From: Neospora caninum Liverpool | Taxonomy: Eukaryota; Apicomplexa; Conoidasida; Eucoccidiorida; Sarcocystidae | Assembly (NCBI RefSeq): GCF_000208865.1 | Contig: NC_018393.1 | Span: 3,304,714-3,368,713 of the forward strand | Reading direction: 5' to 3' | DNA length: 64,000 nucleotides | Part shown: piece by piece, positions 11,691 to 22,446 of the stretch | Layout: each line of letters begins with the position of its first letter | Position numbering within the stretch: position 1 is the first letter of the stretch | The notes under the pieces: model-generated | Told to the model about the DNA's origin: nothing | What the model saw: only the letters and a program-made list of their open reading frames with translations | The model's database searches: none | Position numbers and translations under genes: made by a program

Positions 11691-14011
11691 CTAGTTCTCC
11701 GCCGTTTCCGCCTTTGGCTCGAGCGGACGGAGACAGTACATGTTTACAGGAAAGAGGGACCGTGGGAAGTTGGGCTGTCGCATGTCGAAGAGGAGGCGCA
11801 TGCCCGCCTGCTTGAAGAGCTGTCTGTAGTGCTTGTCTGTGCGCATGATGGAGTTGTCTTGTTTGTCGATCTCAAACCCGATCTCGCCGATGTTCTCCTT
11901 CACGCAGATGACGCCGCCGTGCTCCAGCGCACCCGCGCAGCGTTCTGAGAAGGCACAGAACGGACAGAACAACACACGCAGAAACGCATGCTCCTGGAGC
12001 GTCAGAAGGGAGCGCCCGCAGGGGCAAAAGGCGCGGAGGCCTTGCATCTTCGCCAAACGTGCGAGTTGAGGTCCTTGCATGCAGGGAAACTGCACTTTCG
12101 GATCTCGTGCTCTGCGATCGCAAGAGAGGCGTCTCCGCGATTCTCCGCACATTTCCGACGCCACCTTCTGCTGGGTCGCCGAGGCACAGCATCCTGAAGT
12201 AGAGGAGGGCGCAACGCTCTTCCAGTGCCCGTACAGCCACCGACGCGTCCACACCCTCGTCCATCCTTGTGCACACAAAACGCGCTCGCGGTCAGACCTA
12301 TGTACATTTATCTATCTACCGATCTATCTTTATCTATCTATCTATCTATATCTATCTATCTATATCTATCTATCTATCTTTATCTATCTATATCTATCTA
12401 TCTATACCTATCTATCTATCCATTTATATGTCTATCTATCTGTGTATATACATGTATCTATCTGCACGAATGGGTACGCCTATACGACAAAATACCCAAA
12501 GAGAGAGATGCAATCAGGGAGGAAGATCTGGTTCAGGACTTTTCGATCCGGTTTTTTCCCGCATCCACGTCCTCGTCCGTTAGCATGGCATAGGTGAGAT
12601 CAAAATTGTGCACAGAGGACCGAGAGCTCTAAAGCATCCGCAGACACGAGCACCTCTGTCGCTAGACGGGAGAGGCGTCGAAAAGAGAGGCTAAGGAGGA
12701 GAGGACGACGCACTTAGGAGGTCCACGAGATCCGCGTCTGTGAGGTAGAGGATGCACCACTGGAGCCAGATGCAATCGTATTTCTTCGTAGGGGAGAAGT
12801 CTTGCAACGGTTGCTGGAAAATCTCTTTCAGACGCTCCGAGGCGACAAACTCAGGTGCCTGCCGGCAGAATTTTTCAATCGGCTCCACCATGTCCACCTG
12901 AAACGGAAAAGGAAGAGAGAAAAAGAGAGGAAAAGCTGAGAGAGCAGAAACCAAGCATGAGAGAGGGAAAAGGAACCGAGAGGACAGAACACTTCTCTTG
13001 GGAGGACGCCGGGGTTACCTGCTGAAACCGGTGGAGGAGACAGCCCTTGGTGACGCGGCCTATGCCGGCCCCGCAGTCAAGGGCGTAGTTGAATTGGCAG
13101 CTGCCTCCTTTATAAGCCGGAAGGGCCTTTATTTTGTCGAGAAAGCAGAGAGAAGCTTCTAAGTCGACAGCGGAGACGGCGTCGTAACCGTCCAGCATTC
13201 CAGTCACACTCGCCTCCTTCTTCTCCCAGTAGTCGCGCGCTCGACTGTACCACGACGGCCTAAAACGAGGAGAGAGAGAGAATCAGAGAAAGACGCAGCT
13301 AGAGAGGAAGAGAGAACAAGAGATAGGAAGAGAGAGATGACGAGGGAGGGAAAGAGAGAAGAAGAGAGAGAGAAAGATAGAGAGAAAAAAGAGAGAACGA
13401 TAGAGAGAAAGAAGGGAGAGAGACGACCTCGGGGGGGAGACAGGCAGAAGGGCGGCGGCCTTCCGCAGGGCGGTGTTTCGCTGTCTGGGGTTTTCACGTT
13501 TTTCTTACTTTTTTTCCCCATCGCGGCCAAGCTCGTCGATCCACGCTTCGGCCACGCTGTCGTATTTCCGTCCGAGAGAGTTTTCGCCCATTGTGTCTCT
13601 TTCAGCACAAGGCGCAGAAAAGGACGACGCAGCCGCCAGCTGAAAACGACCGGGAGAGAGACACGAAGAAGAGAGCGCACGTGAAGAAGAAAAGGAGAAA
13701 GAAGGGGGAGAAGAGAGGCACCAGGAAAACGCGTGGAGATAGGCGGACGAGCCCGGTGAACGGGAAAAGGTACCGGGCGCTGGTGGAAGAGACGAAAGAG
13801 GAGAGGAGGAGTGCGGCAAGGTGGAGGAAACGCGAGACAAGGAGGAAGAAGACGACGAACGCGACAGAGAGGAAGAAGAGGCCGACGACTCGTCCGACGA
13901 GAACGGAGCCAGGCACGATCTGGAGGAGACGAGCAGAAGTCGACACTTTAGCAGCTGATTCCTCCCGCCTCTGTCGGCGATCCACGGGAACAGGTGCCAC
14001 GCGCGCGGCAT
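11691..14011 (-). CDS. NTMT1: Protein alpha-N-terminal methyltransferase (NTMT1/Tae1 family)
   Basis: This SAM-dependent enzyme methylates the alpha-amino group of proteins with an N-terminal X-Pro-Lys motif after Met removal. Four exons on the minus strand join in phase: 14011-13509, 13259-13019, 12897-12714 and 11944-11691, giving 393 aa. The family core is clear: YSRARDYWEKKEASVTGML, GYDAVSAVDLEAS, the SAM motif ALDCGAGIGRVTK, VDMVEPIEKF, LQDFSP, YDCIWLQWCILYLTD, GGVICVKENI, and a closing MYCLRP strand. This tracks human NTMT1 block by block. The first 140 residues are a Ser-rich extension absent from the family. A second in-frame ATG at 13591 would give 253 aa, near the usual 220-240. Either start, or both, may be used. 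The last intron (12713-11945) carries a tetranucleotide repeat. The gene diverges from the Rrp9 gene. Confidence 0.92.
12304..12450 (+). repeat. (TATC)n tetranucleotide microsatellite
   Basis: An imperfect array of TATCTATC units with ATCTTT and ATACC variants, inside the last intron of the methyltransferase gene. It creates artefactual Tyr/Ser/Leu/Ile-rich ORFs on the plus strand. Confidence 0.95.
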
Positions 14012-15378
14012 GTGCTCGGCGTCTCTCTCATTTCATCGCGTCACCCGGCGCCCTGTATTCGGAGGAACCTCGCGATCGGCTGCGCTCCGCACACGCGCCA
14101 CGCGAGTTTCTGTCCAGACCCTAGAAGCCGGCTCTCGTCTGGGTTTTTGTCTTCTCCCTCACAACTTTGCCCCAAAGAGAAGGGGAATAGAGAAACAACA
14201 GGGAAAGCAGAACACGGAGAACAAAGACCGAAGCAAAAAGACCAAGGAGACGAACAAACCAAACGAAGGAAAAGAGTTCCGAAAGTGGGAACGAGGAGAA
14301 CGCGCAACACTCAACACGAATGCCAGAGCGACGCCTACACCACAGAAGCGTAAGAGGGATACACCCTTGCCAGGACTCTTTAAAACACCATTCACAGGAA
14401 GAACTTCCTCTCATGCATATATCTCTCTCGCCTTCTCTGCATAGATCCAAACATATATACATATATATACATATACATATATATACATATATATATATAT
14501 ATATGTGTATACACTATATTAACTGCAGTTTACGTACATATACGTGTATACCATCGTAGCTTGGAAGGGGGTAAAAGCGGCCAGAGAGGCGAGAGCAGGA
14601 AATCGACAGAAGACACAGGATTGAAGGGACCAGCATGAGAGAAGAGTGGCGATGCCGAGGCTCGTGGAAACAGGGAAAACAGATCTTGAGGGAGAGACGA
14701 AAGATGGAGGAAAAGTCGAAGTGCCGCGCCTCCGAGCAGCTGCAGAGACACCCGGAGTCCCTTCTCTGCGCAGAGTTTGTTCGGTCTGTTTTCTGGAGAA
14801 GAGAAAAGTGACGAAGCTGCCACGCGTGCGTCTCCTTCGTTCTTAGTTAGAGGCGCAAACACCCCGTGTTTCTGGTTTGTCTGTCCTTTTCTCGGTTGCC
14901 GTCCGTTGCAGATTTGCGCGAAAAAACACGCGCATGTGCATGCAAGGAATTTTCTGCGGGCCCCACTTGGCACGGCTGGCTGATGTCGAGTTTTTCTCTC
15001 TCTCGCGTTTTTCATCTGGCATTCTTTCGCCTTTTTTCTTCTTTCTCTTTTTTCCTCTTTTTCTTCTGTGTCTCTCCGCGCATGCGTTCTTCTCCCCCGG
15101 GGACTCCCTCTCGCCCTCCGTGAGGCCCGCGGGGCGACGGTTCTCAATTCAGGGCAAGTTTTTTCTTCTTCGCGCTTCCTATTTCGGTCTTTTCTTTGAA
15201 TCTTTTTTTCTGGTTTTCGCCTCTCTCTCTCCTTATCGTCCCAGTTTTTCCGTCTTTTCCTCCGTGCTCTTGTGTCGTGTATTCCTTCCTTCGCTTCTTT
15301 TCCTCTCCCCTCTTTCCCTTTCGTTTACTCTTCTTGTTCTTCTCTTTTCCTGTTTCGGCCATCTTCACGAACCGCGCG
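14012..15378. promoter_or_regulatory. Divergent promoter region between NTMT (-) and Rrp9 (+)
   Basis: About 1.37 kb separates two start codons pointing away from each other, so both promoters must lie here. An AGAGACG motif (minus strand, 14026-14020) sits just 9 bases before the methyltransferase ATG. An (AT)n block at 14451-14510 divides the region. The Rrp9-proximal 400 bases are strongly T/C-rich, typical of coccidian 5' UTRs. ORFs here are low-complexity artefacts. Confidence 0.55.
14451..14510. repeat. (AT)n microsatellite with ATAC interruptions
   Basis: Alternating AT/AC tract within the divergent intergenic region. Confidence 0.93.
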
Positions 15379-17269
15379 ATGGCCTCTCGAGGCACAGGCC
15401 GCCCGAGAGGCGGCGGAGGCCGTTCAGGGCGGAAAGGCGAAGAAGAGAAAAAACGGATGAGGCTGATTCCGCGGAAGAGACAGCCCGCGGAGTCGCGACC
15501 TGAGGGCCTGTTCAGAAAGAGAGCGAAGAAAGACGACGACGAAGAAATCCTCTCAGACGACGCCGACGGACCTGCGTTCTCGGAAGAAGACGAGAAAGTA
15601 GGCAGCAGAGACGCCGGTGAAATCGACTCGGACACTCAAGAGGACATCCAAGGTAAGCTTTGAAACACCTTCTTTTCCTCCTCGAACCGTTTTCTCGATC
15701 TTCTCTCCTTCGACTTTGGGCGGCCTTTCACGTCTTCCTGTCTCTCTTGTTTGCCTCGTTCAAAGCCCGAACAGTAAGAACCGCGCATCTTCTCTCCATC
15801 TTAGTCTCTATCGTGTTTTCCTTCTTCCTTCTCTCTTCGTCTTGTTATTCGTGTTCCTTCTTCTTCTCGTCTCCTTCGTCATCTGCCGCTTCTTCTGCTT
15901 CCTGTTATTCTTGTCTCTTCATCTTCCTCGTATCTCTTCTGCCTTTTTCCTTTTCTCCTTTCTTCGCGTGCGTCTCCCTGTTCCTTTCCTGTCTCTGCTC
16001 TTCTCGCTTCTTCGCCTTTGTTCTCGCTTTTCCTCCAATTCGTATCTTTCCTCCGTCACATGATGTCTCGTCCTTCGGTTCGGTGCTTTCTTCTTCTCGG
16101 CCCTTCCTCTAGGCTGGCCTCCCGCCGTACTCCGCACTTTTATTCTCATTTCTCTTTCCATTTCACCTCTCCTTCCTTTTGTTTTTGCTCACTTTCATTT
16201 CTCTTCCGTTCCTCGTTTCCTTCGCCGGGTTTCGCGACTGCAGGAGAACTACCGGATGAGCGACGGCTGCGCGTCGCCCGCGAGTACCTGAACCGGCTGG
16301 CGCGCTCTGGCAAGGCGCGACGCGACGAGGAAGACGAAGACGAGGAGGAAGAAGAGGAAGAAGATGAAGAGGAGGAAGAAGTGGCTAAACTTTTGCAGAA
16401 AGAAGCGGCAAGCAGAGTGAGCTAGGGAATGCCGGAAGAAGAGAAGGGAGAAAAACCCGAGAGGAAGAACACGACCTGCGCAGGTCCACAGACTGCCTGG
16501 CGTCTCCTCGCCTCTCTTCAGGTTTTGCGTGTCCTTCCACGTTTCTTTCCGTCTCTTGCTCTCCCTGTTGTTTTCTCTTCGTTTCTCTCTCATGTTCTCT
16601 CTCTCTCTCTTGTTCTCTCTCTTTTTCTCTCTCTCACCCTGTGTCGTTCTTCGTTCACGCCGTGGTCACCTCCGACTCCCACCGGTTCGGTGTCTCCATT
16701 TTTCGTTTTTCCTTTTTCCGGAACGCGTCTCTTTCTGTCTCCTTTCTTCAGTCGGCGTCCACCTTCAATTCCGTCGCTTCTTTGCTCTCTCTATCGGCAT
16801 CTCCGACCGCCTTTCTTCGCGGGCACAAACTTCCTCTTACCTGCGTCGCTGCTCCTGGCGTCGGCGACGCCTCGGAGCGCACTCCTGAGGCAGGCGTCGG
16901 ATCCTCGCCCTCGCCTCTCGACCGCCACGTGTACACCGGCGGCAAGGACTGTTGCGTGATTCTCTGGGACTTGCAAGAAGAGAAGAAAATCGTTTTCGAG
17001 GGACAACGCAACAACGTCCACGCCGGCGGACACTTCCGCCCCGTCCTGGACGTTTGCGTCGCTCCCGATGAAAGCTTCTTCTGCTCAGTTGGAGAAGACG
17101 AACTCGTCCGAATATGGGACGCCCGAGCCAGCACCAGAAAGTACGAGGCAAAACACCAAACTCTCCATCTCGCAAACTCCATCATGTCCATACGACATGT
17201 CCATACGTCTATCGTCACCTTTCGATCTTTATCTATCTGCATATATATATATATATATAAATTTGTATT

Positions 17270-17310
<41 letters not shown>

Positions 17311-19821
17311 GTGTTTGCACATCTATTAATCGGATTTCCACTGTGTATCGGTGTCTCCTTTTATATGTGTGCATGAAATTTGGAAATATATATGGAAAAG
17401 CCTGTGTCTCCGCATGTGTCTGTGGATCTGGACTTGTTTGTTGATGCGTCTTTGAGTTGGTGAGTTGCCAGGTTTTTTTCCTTCAAAAAGGCCTCACCGT
17501 AGGGCGCGCAAGGCCTCCTTTAACTCTCTGTCGAGCGCAAGGTTCCGTGTCCTTTCTGTCAATGGCGAGCAGGGACGGGGTTTTTTAGAGAATAGAAATG
17601 GCCAGTGGATCGCCGTGCCGTCCCCGCCTTGTGAGGAAGTGTCGCTTTCGGCGTGCTTTTTCGGAGAATCTGCGCATTTTCTCTTTTCTCTTTTCGTTCC
17701 TTTTTCCAGGTGCGTTGCAACGCTGCGGGGACACACAGGCCCGATTCGATCCGTTAAATTCAATTCGTTTCCTTCCTCGGCGTCGGCGACGATGGCGCGC
17801 GGCGAACGTTCGGCCTTCTCTTCGGCAGGAGACATCGAAATTGTCACGTGCAGCGCCGACAAGAGCGTGAAGCTCTGGAACCTAAATCTCCGCGCGTGCC
17901 TCAACAGCTTCTACGGCCACACTGCCCCAGTCTCCCGCCTCGACATCATACAGCCGAACAAACCGCTAACTGTCGGCGAAGACAACTGCGCTCGAAGTTG
18001 GAAGGTCGGCACAAACGCCAAGGAAAAGAAGAAGGCGAGGGAGAGACGAAAGACAGAGAGGAGAGAGGAAGAAAGAGAGAGAAGGAGAGAAGAAGAAAAA
18101 GAGAAGGAGAGAAGAAGAAAGAGAGAGAAGGAAAGAAGAAGAAAGAGAGAAGTAGAGAAGAAGAAAGGAATGAAGAAAGAGAGAAGGAGAGAAGAAGAAA
18201 GAGAGAGAAGGAGAGAAGAAGAAAGAGAGAAGTAGAGAAGAAGAAAGGAATGAAGAAAGAGAGAAGGAGAGAAGACGGACGAGGGAGAGAGGAAGAGAAG
18301 ACATAAGAGAAAGAGAAGGAGAGAAGAAGAAAGAAAGGAAGAAAGAGAGTGAAGGAGAGAAGAAGAAAGGGAGAGAAGGAGACACGAAGAAAGAGAGAAG
18401 GAGAGAAGAAGAAAGAGAGAAGAAGAAAGAAAGAGAAAGAAGGAAAGAAAGGAAAGAAGAAGAAAGAGAGAAGGAGAGAAGAAGAAAGAGAGAAGGAGGG
18501 AAGAAGAAAGGGAGAGAGACGGAGAGAAGACGGACGAGGGAGAGAGGAAGAGAAGACATAAGAGAAAGAGAAGGAGAGAAGAAGAAAGAGAGGGAGGAGA
18601 GAAGCAAGAGATAGAGGAGGTACGGAGCATGAGTAAAAGGAAGAGGAAAGGATCGAAGGACGAGGAAAGTGAGGGAGGGAAAATCGTTGGAACGAAGAGG
18701 GGAGAGCTCGAGTCGACGCAGGAGAGAAAGACGTGACGCGCGGCGGCACGTGTGGAGAGGTTCCTTTCCACGGGTCTCGCCTGGTGCTGTCTGTTTGCAG
18801 CTAGGGCGCTTTGTGGATTTGTGCCTTTTTTTCAGCTGATTCAAGACAGCCACCTTGTTTTCTCGCCCCAACTCTCCGCCCTGGAAAGCTGTGCACTTCT
18901 CACGCCGTCGCTCTTTGCATGCGGCAGCGCATCGGGTGTCGTTTCGTTGTACGCCACGACTCTGAAGCGCCCTCTCGGCGCTCAGTTCGCGCGACAGAGA
19001 GCAGGGAAAATGGAGACAGGAGACAAGGCCGAAGCCGCTTGTGGCAAGGACGCAGGCGTCACGGCCATGGCTGCCATGCGCCGAACAGATGTCTTCTTTT
19101 CCGGCACCGAAGACGGACAGATCCAAATGTGGAAAGTAAAGGCGAAACGCACAGGCAACAAACGCGAGGACGAAGGTAATCACACAAGAAATGCTTCCCT
19201 CCCTTCCATATACTACACATATACAAATATGCATATGTACATTCATATATATGTATATATATTTGTCGGGACGTGGTTCCTTATATCAAGATATATATAT
19301 ATATATATATTTGGTGGGAGATGGTTCCATATATAGATATAGATATGTCGGTGCATGGGTGGCGGTGGGCGAATAGCGGCCTGGGGGGAGGGATTGAGCT
19401 CGGCGCAAGTGGGCCGTGGCTGAGAGGAAGAGTTGGGGACGGAGAGTTTTTGGCACTGATTATTTCGTATGCACGGAGACGTCGCTCTTCTTCGTTCTTC
19501 ACTCGCCCATTACCTTCAGTGCGTCCTCTCCTTCAATTCCTTTCCGTCGCTCTCTGCTCGTGCTCTCCTTCGGTCCTATCTCGTTTTTTTCTCGTGGACG
19601 TGTTCGCAGAGTCTGAGTCGAACGCGGCCTCGTCGAAAGCGCTCTCTCTCCTCAGTGTCTCGTGCGGCGCACCGACGGGCGGCGTCGTCGCTGACCTCAC
19701 GCTGTCTCCTTCCTACGGTTTGCTCGTCGCCGGAGTCAGCAAGGAAAGCCGCCTCGGGCGGTGGGTTGTGAACAAATCCGCGCGCAACGGCATTGCGATC
19801 TACAAACTTCAGCAGCGGTAG
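15379..19821 (+). CDS. RRP9: U3 snoRNP WD40 protein Rrp9 / U3-55K
   Basis: Rrp9 is a core protein of the U3 box C/D snoRNP, needed for 18S rRNA processing in the nucleolus. Six exons join in phase: 15379-15652, 16244-16416, 16752-17140, 17710-18004, 18836-19175 and 19610-19821, giving 560 aa. Residues 1-150 are basic then acidic (nuclear-type KKRMRLIPRKR, long Glu/Asp runs) and include the family segment LPDERRLRVAREYLNRL. The WD40 propeller follows: FLRGHKLPLTCVA, VYTGGKDCCVILWDL, SVGEDELVRIWD, LRGHTGPIRSVKFN, TCSADKSVKLWNL, VGEDNCARSWK, SGTEDGQIQMWKV, and a closing strand GIAIYKLQQR. No AG lies between 16752 and the FLRGHK codons, which supports that acceptor. A short extra exon in 16417-16751 cannot be excluded. 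Intron 4 contains a large purine repeat. Confidence 0.9.
17240..17314. repeat. (AT)n microsatellite in Rrp9 intron 3
   Basis: Two AT tracts separated by AAATTTGTATTCAC, entirely intronic (intron 17141-17709). Confidence 0.95.
18021..18735 (+). repeat. 0.7-kb polypurine (GA-rich) minisatellite in Rrp9 intron 4
   Basis: Almost uninterrupted purines, built from variants of GAGAGAAGGAGAGAAGAAGAAA with two near-identical longer units. The segment GAAGACGGACGAGGGAGAGAGGAAGAGAAGACATAA appears near 18270 and again near 18525. It lies between the donor at 18005 and the acceptor at 18835. Because units are short and purine-only, both strands stay open over hundreds of codons, giving spurious Arg/Glu/Lys or Ser/Phe/Leu ORFs. 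Confidence 0.95.
19240..19345. repeat. (AT)n microsatellite in Rrp9 intron 5
   Basis: Two AT tracts embedded in a partial duplication of a TGGTTCCxTATATxxAxATAT segment (around 19272 and 19322), in the last intron. Confidence 0.9.
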
Positions 19822-20156
19822 AGAACCCCGGAAGACACTGACTGTGCCCGCCATTCTTCGCTTCGTGCCTAATCGATGAATACACAAAATCAGGTCCAAA
19901 ATTTTGCTGGCGTTTTCAAGGGGCGGAAGTTCGACACGGGCTGCGTCTCCGCTCGTTCAGGCCGCCTTCAGCGTGGAAAGAAACCAGCGCGCCTCCCACT
20001 TTTCTCCGCAGCGACGCAAAAACCTGCTCTGTGCCTTTCACCTCGCAACTGCGCAAACTACACAGCTCTATCTCTTTGCTGCGTCATTCGGCAGCTGTAC
20101 CGAGAAGGCGTTTCTCCCTTTACGTCGGTGCGAAGCAGGCCGCGCAGCGCCCTCTA

Positions 20157-20455
20157 TTCGTATTTTCTCTTTCTTCTCATCCCCTATTCTCTCTTTCTTC
20201 TCATCCCCTATTCTCTCTTTCTTCTCATCCCCTATTCTCTCTTTCGTCTCATCCCCTATTCTCTCTTTCTTCTCATCCCCTATTCTCTCTTTCTTCTCAT
20301 CCCCTATTCTCTCTTTCTTCTCATCCCCTGTTCTCTCTTTCTTCTCATCCCATATTCTCTCTTTCTTCTCTTCCCCTATTCTCTCTTTCTTCTCATATCC
20401 TATTCTCTCTTTCTTCTCATATCCTATTCTCTCTTTCTTCTCTTCTCTCTCCGAG
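20157..20455 (+). repeat. 24-bp pyrimidine tandem repeat, about 12 copies
   Basis: The unit is CCCCTATTCTCTCTTTCTTC followed by TCAT, with single-base variants (CATA for CCTA, CGTC for CTTC, TTCC for ATCC). As 24 is divisible by 3, reading frames through it stay open and give octapeptide repeats on both strands. That explains the 140-200-codon ORFs without invoking a gene. It starts about 340 bases after the Rrp9 stop. Confidence 0.95.
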
Positions 20456-20834
20456 TCTCTCTCTCTCGCCTCGGTCTCTACCCATAGTCGCACGCAGGAG
20501 CCTCGTTTAACGTGAAAGGGGATTTCCCTGCGGCCTTTTTTTGCCTTCCACTACAAGACTTGCACGTGTGGCGACGGCCAGCAGCACCAAACTGCAAATG
20601 GCGGGGCTAATCACATCCGTGATGCCGTCGTAGACCCTGTGCGCTGCTGGAGCCAAAGATTAACCTGACTGCAGAGCCTGCCTGTAGACAATTCTACATG
20701 GTTTTACTCAAAAGGACCCTATGCACATTCACCGTAAAAAATACGGTCCACAGAGAGAAAACACAAATATACAGCCACTATACATCGCATGTATACTACC
20801 TTAGACACTCAGTCTCCCTATATCCACGTATATG

Positions 20835-20838
<4 letters not shown>

Positions 20839-20876
<38 letters not shown>

Positions 20877-21322
20877 TGCAAGTATATGCACGTACATGCA
20901 GCGTGTGTAGTCGCGCACAGGGGTCGCATTTCAGTGGTGCGTTTGCTCCTTTTGCTTCCGGCACTGCGGGTTGGCGCGGAACAACCAAAAAGGCATCTTT
21001 CTTCGTGGCGAAAGAAAACGGTTGCGCCTCTCCAGACGAACGGGTTTATTCACAAAAACGCGCTGGCCGCTCCAGGGGGCGCCGCCCCAATTTCGATCCG
21101 TCGAAAAAGTCTCGAAACTGCGCAAGTCGAATGCAGGCGCGCATATATATATATATATATGTCATGTATGTATGTATATATATATATATATATATATATA
21201 AAGATTGAGTGGCGTGTGCACGCATTCATCGTTAAATCTATACTATCCTCTCTCTATATATGAGTGTGCAAGTATGCATAGCTGCATGGATACTACTTCA
21301 TATATATATATATATATATATA
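20839..21322. repeat. Cluster of three (AT)n microsatellites
   Basis: AT tracts at about 20839-20872, 21143-21200 (with a GTCATGTATGTATG interruption) and 21300-21322, spaced by unique DNA. Confidence 0.9.
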
Positions 21323-21922
21323 TGCATATAGATCGAGGTGAACGTGTACAGCGAGAGTTGTGTGTCGGGAGTTGGGAAGCGCCTAGTAACTCCTGGCGAG
21401 ACCCGCCGGCTGCTTTCTGCGATGTGTCTGCTTGAGAGCCTCCGCATTCTGGCCCGGAGTGCCTCTATTTTTTCCCGTTTTGGAGTGCGTCTCTACTCGG
21501 CGAAACGTCTTTCATTAAAACGTGCAATTGCCGTCTGCAGTTGCATAGACCGCGGGCACAGAAAAAAAAGCGCGCAAACACCTCGCTCAAAAACCAAGTC
21601 GGTTTGTCGTTTCGCTTTTTAAGTCTAGGCTGCTCCCTGTCTCTCGCGTTTCTCTCTTCTCGAGAGCCCCCGTAAAACGCGACCTTCAAAATGCCGCCGT
21701 TCCACGATTTCCCCGTCTCGCGGCAAAGACCTGCCGCTGTTTCGCCAAGACTCCAAAAGTTCTGCCGTGCCGAGGTTCCTACAAACTCTCTCCACCTCTT
21801 TTTGCCTTCTCTTCTTCCCGCCTCTTCGTCCCCTTCTCTTTCCTTCTCTTCACTCGTTTCTCTGTCCTTCTCTTCGCCCTGTTCTCTTTCCTTCTTTTCT
21901 TTCCCTGTGTGTCCAGATTCTT

Positions 21923-22411
21923 TTAATTGGCCTTGTAGGGCGTGTACATGGGGGCTCGAGGCGCGTATCCTTGCTGAGCCTGCGGGCCGGGAGCGCCCTG
22001 CGGAGGTCTAGGGAACAGGCTCGTAGGCGGAGGCGCCACGCCTGAGCAGCAGTCACCCACAGAAACGCGACACAGAAGAACGATGTTGTGAACGCTTCTC
22101 TCCACAAACCACGACTTCTGGCCTCTCCACAGTGCTCTGTCCAGATGGACCTGAAAAAAACGGAACAGTCCGTATCTGCACTCGCAAAACATATGCGACA
22201 GTCGCCTCTTCCTCCTTTTCTAAAGTACTTCAAAAGGCCACCCACCAAGCTCCGTATATACATAAGACAAACACCTATATGCACATATATATATCAACAT
22301 ATATATATATATATATGTACATATACCTATATATATATATATATATATATATGTGCACAAACACGCAGCATACACACATACACACTTGCATGTGCATATC
22401 TACAGAGGGCT

Positions 22412-22446
<35 letters not shown>

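Larger units (their letters stand above)
19822..21922. other. Convergent 3' intergenic region, repeat-rich
   Basis: This lies between the Rrp9 stop (+) and the Sec13 stop (-) and presumably holds both 3' UTRs. It contains a 24-bp tandem repeat (20157-20455) and (AT)n tracts at 20839-20872, 21143-21200 and 21300-21322. The stretch 21400-21920 is T/C-rich with no supported gene. Confidence 0.55.

Noticed and set aside
12079..12597. Tyr/Leu/Ser/Ile-rich plus-strand ORFs
   Set aside because: They come from the TATC repeat in an intron of the minus-strand methyltransferase gene.
17911..19246. Minus-strand ORFs of 267-426 codons rich in Ser/Phe/Leu
   Set aside because: They are the complement of the polypurine minisatellite in Rrp9 intron 4. 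All frames stay open because the repeat lacks stop triplets. No domain and no start context.
19876..20515. Octapeptide-repeat ORFs on both strands
   Set aside because: They follow from the 24-bp tandem repeat, whose length is a multiple of three, in the 3' region of Rrp9.
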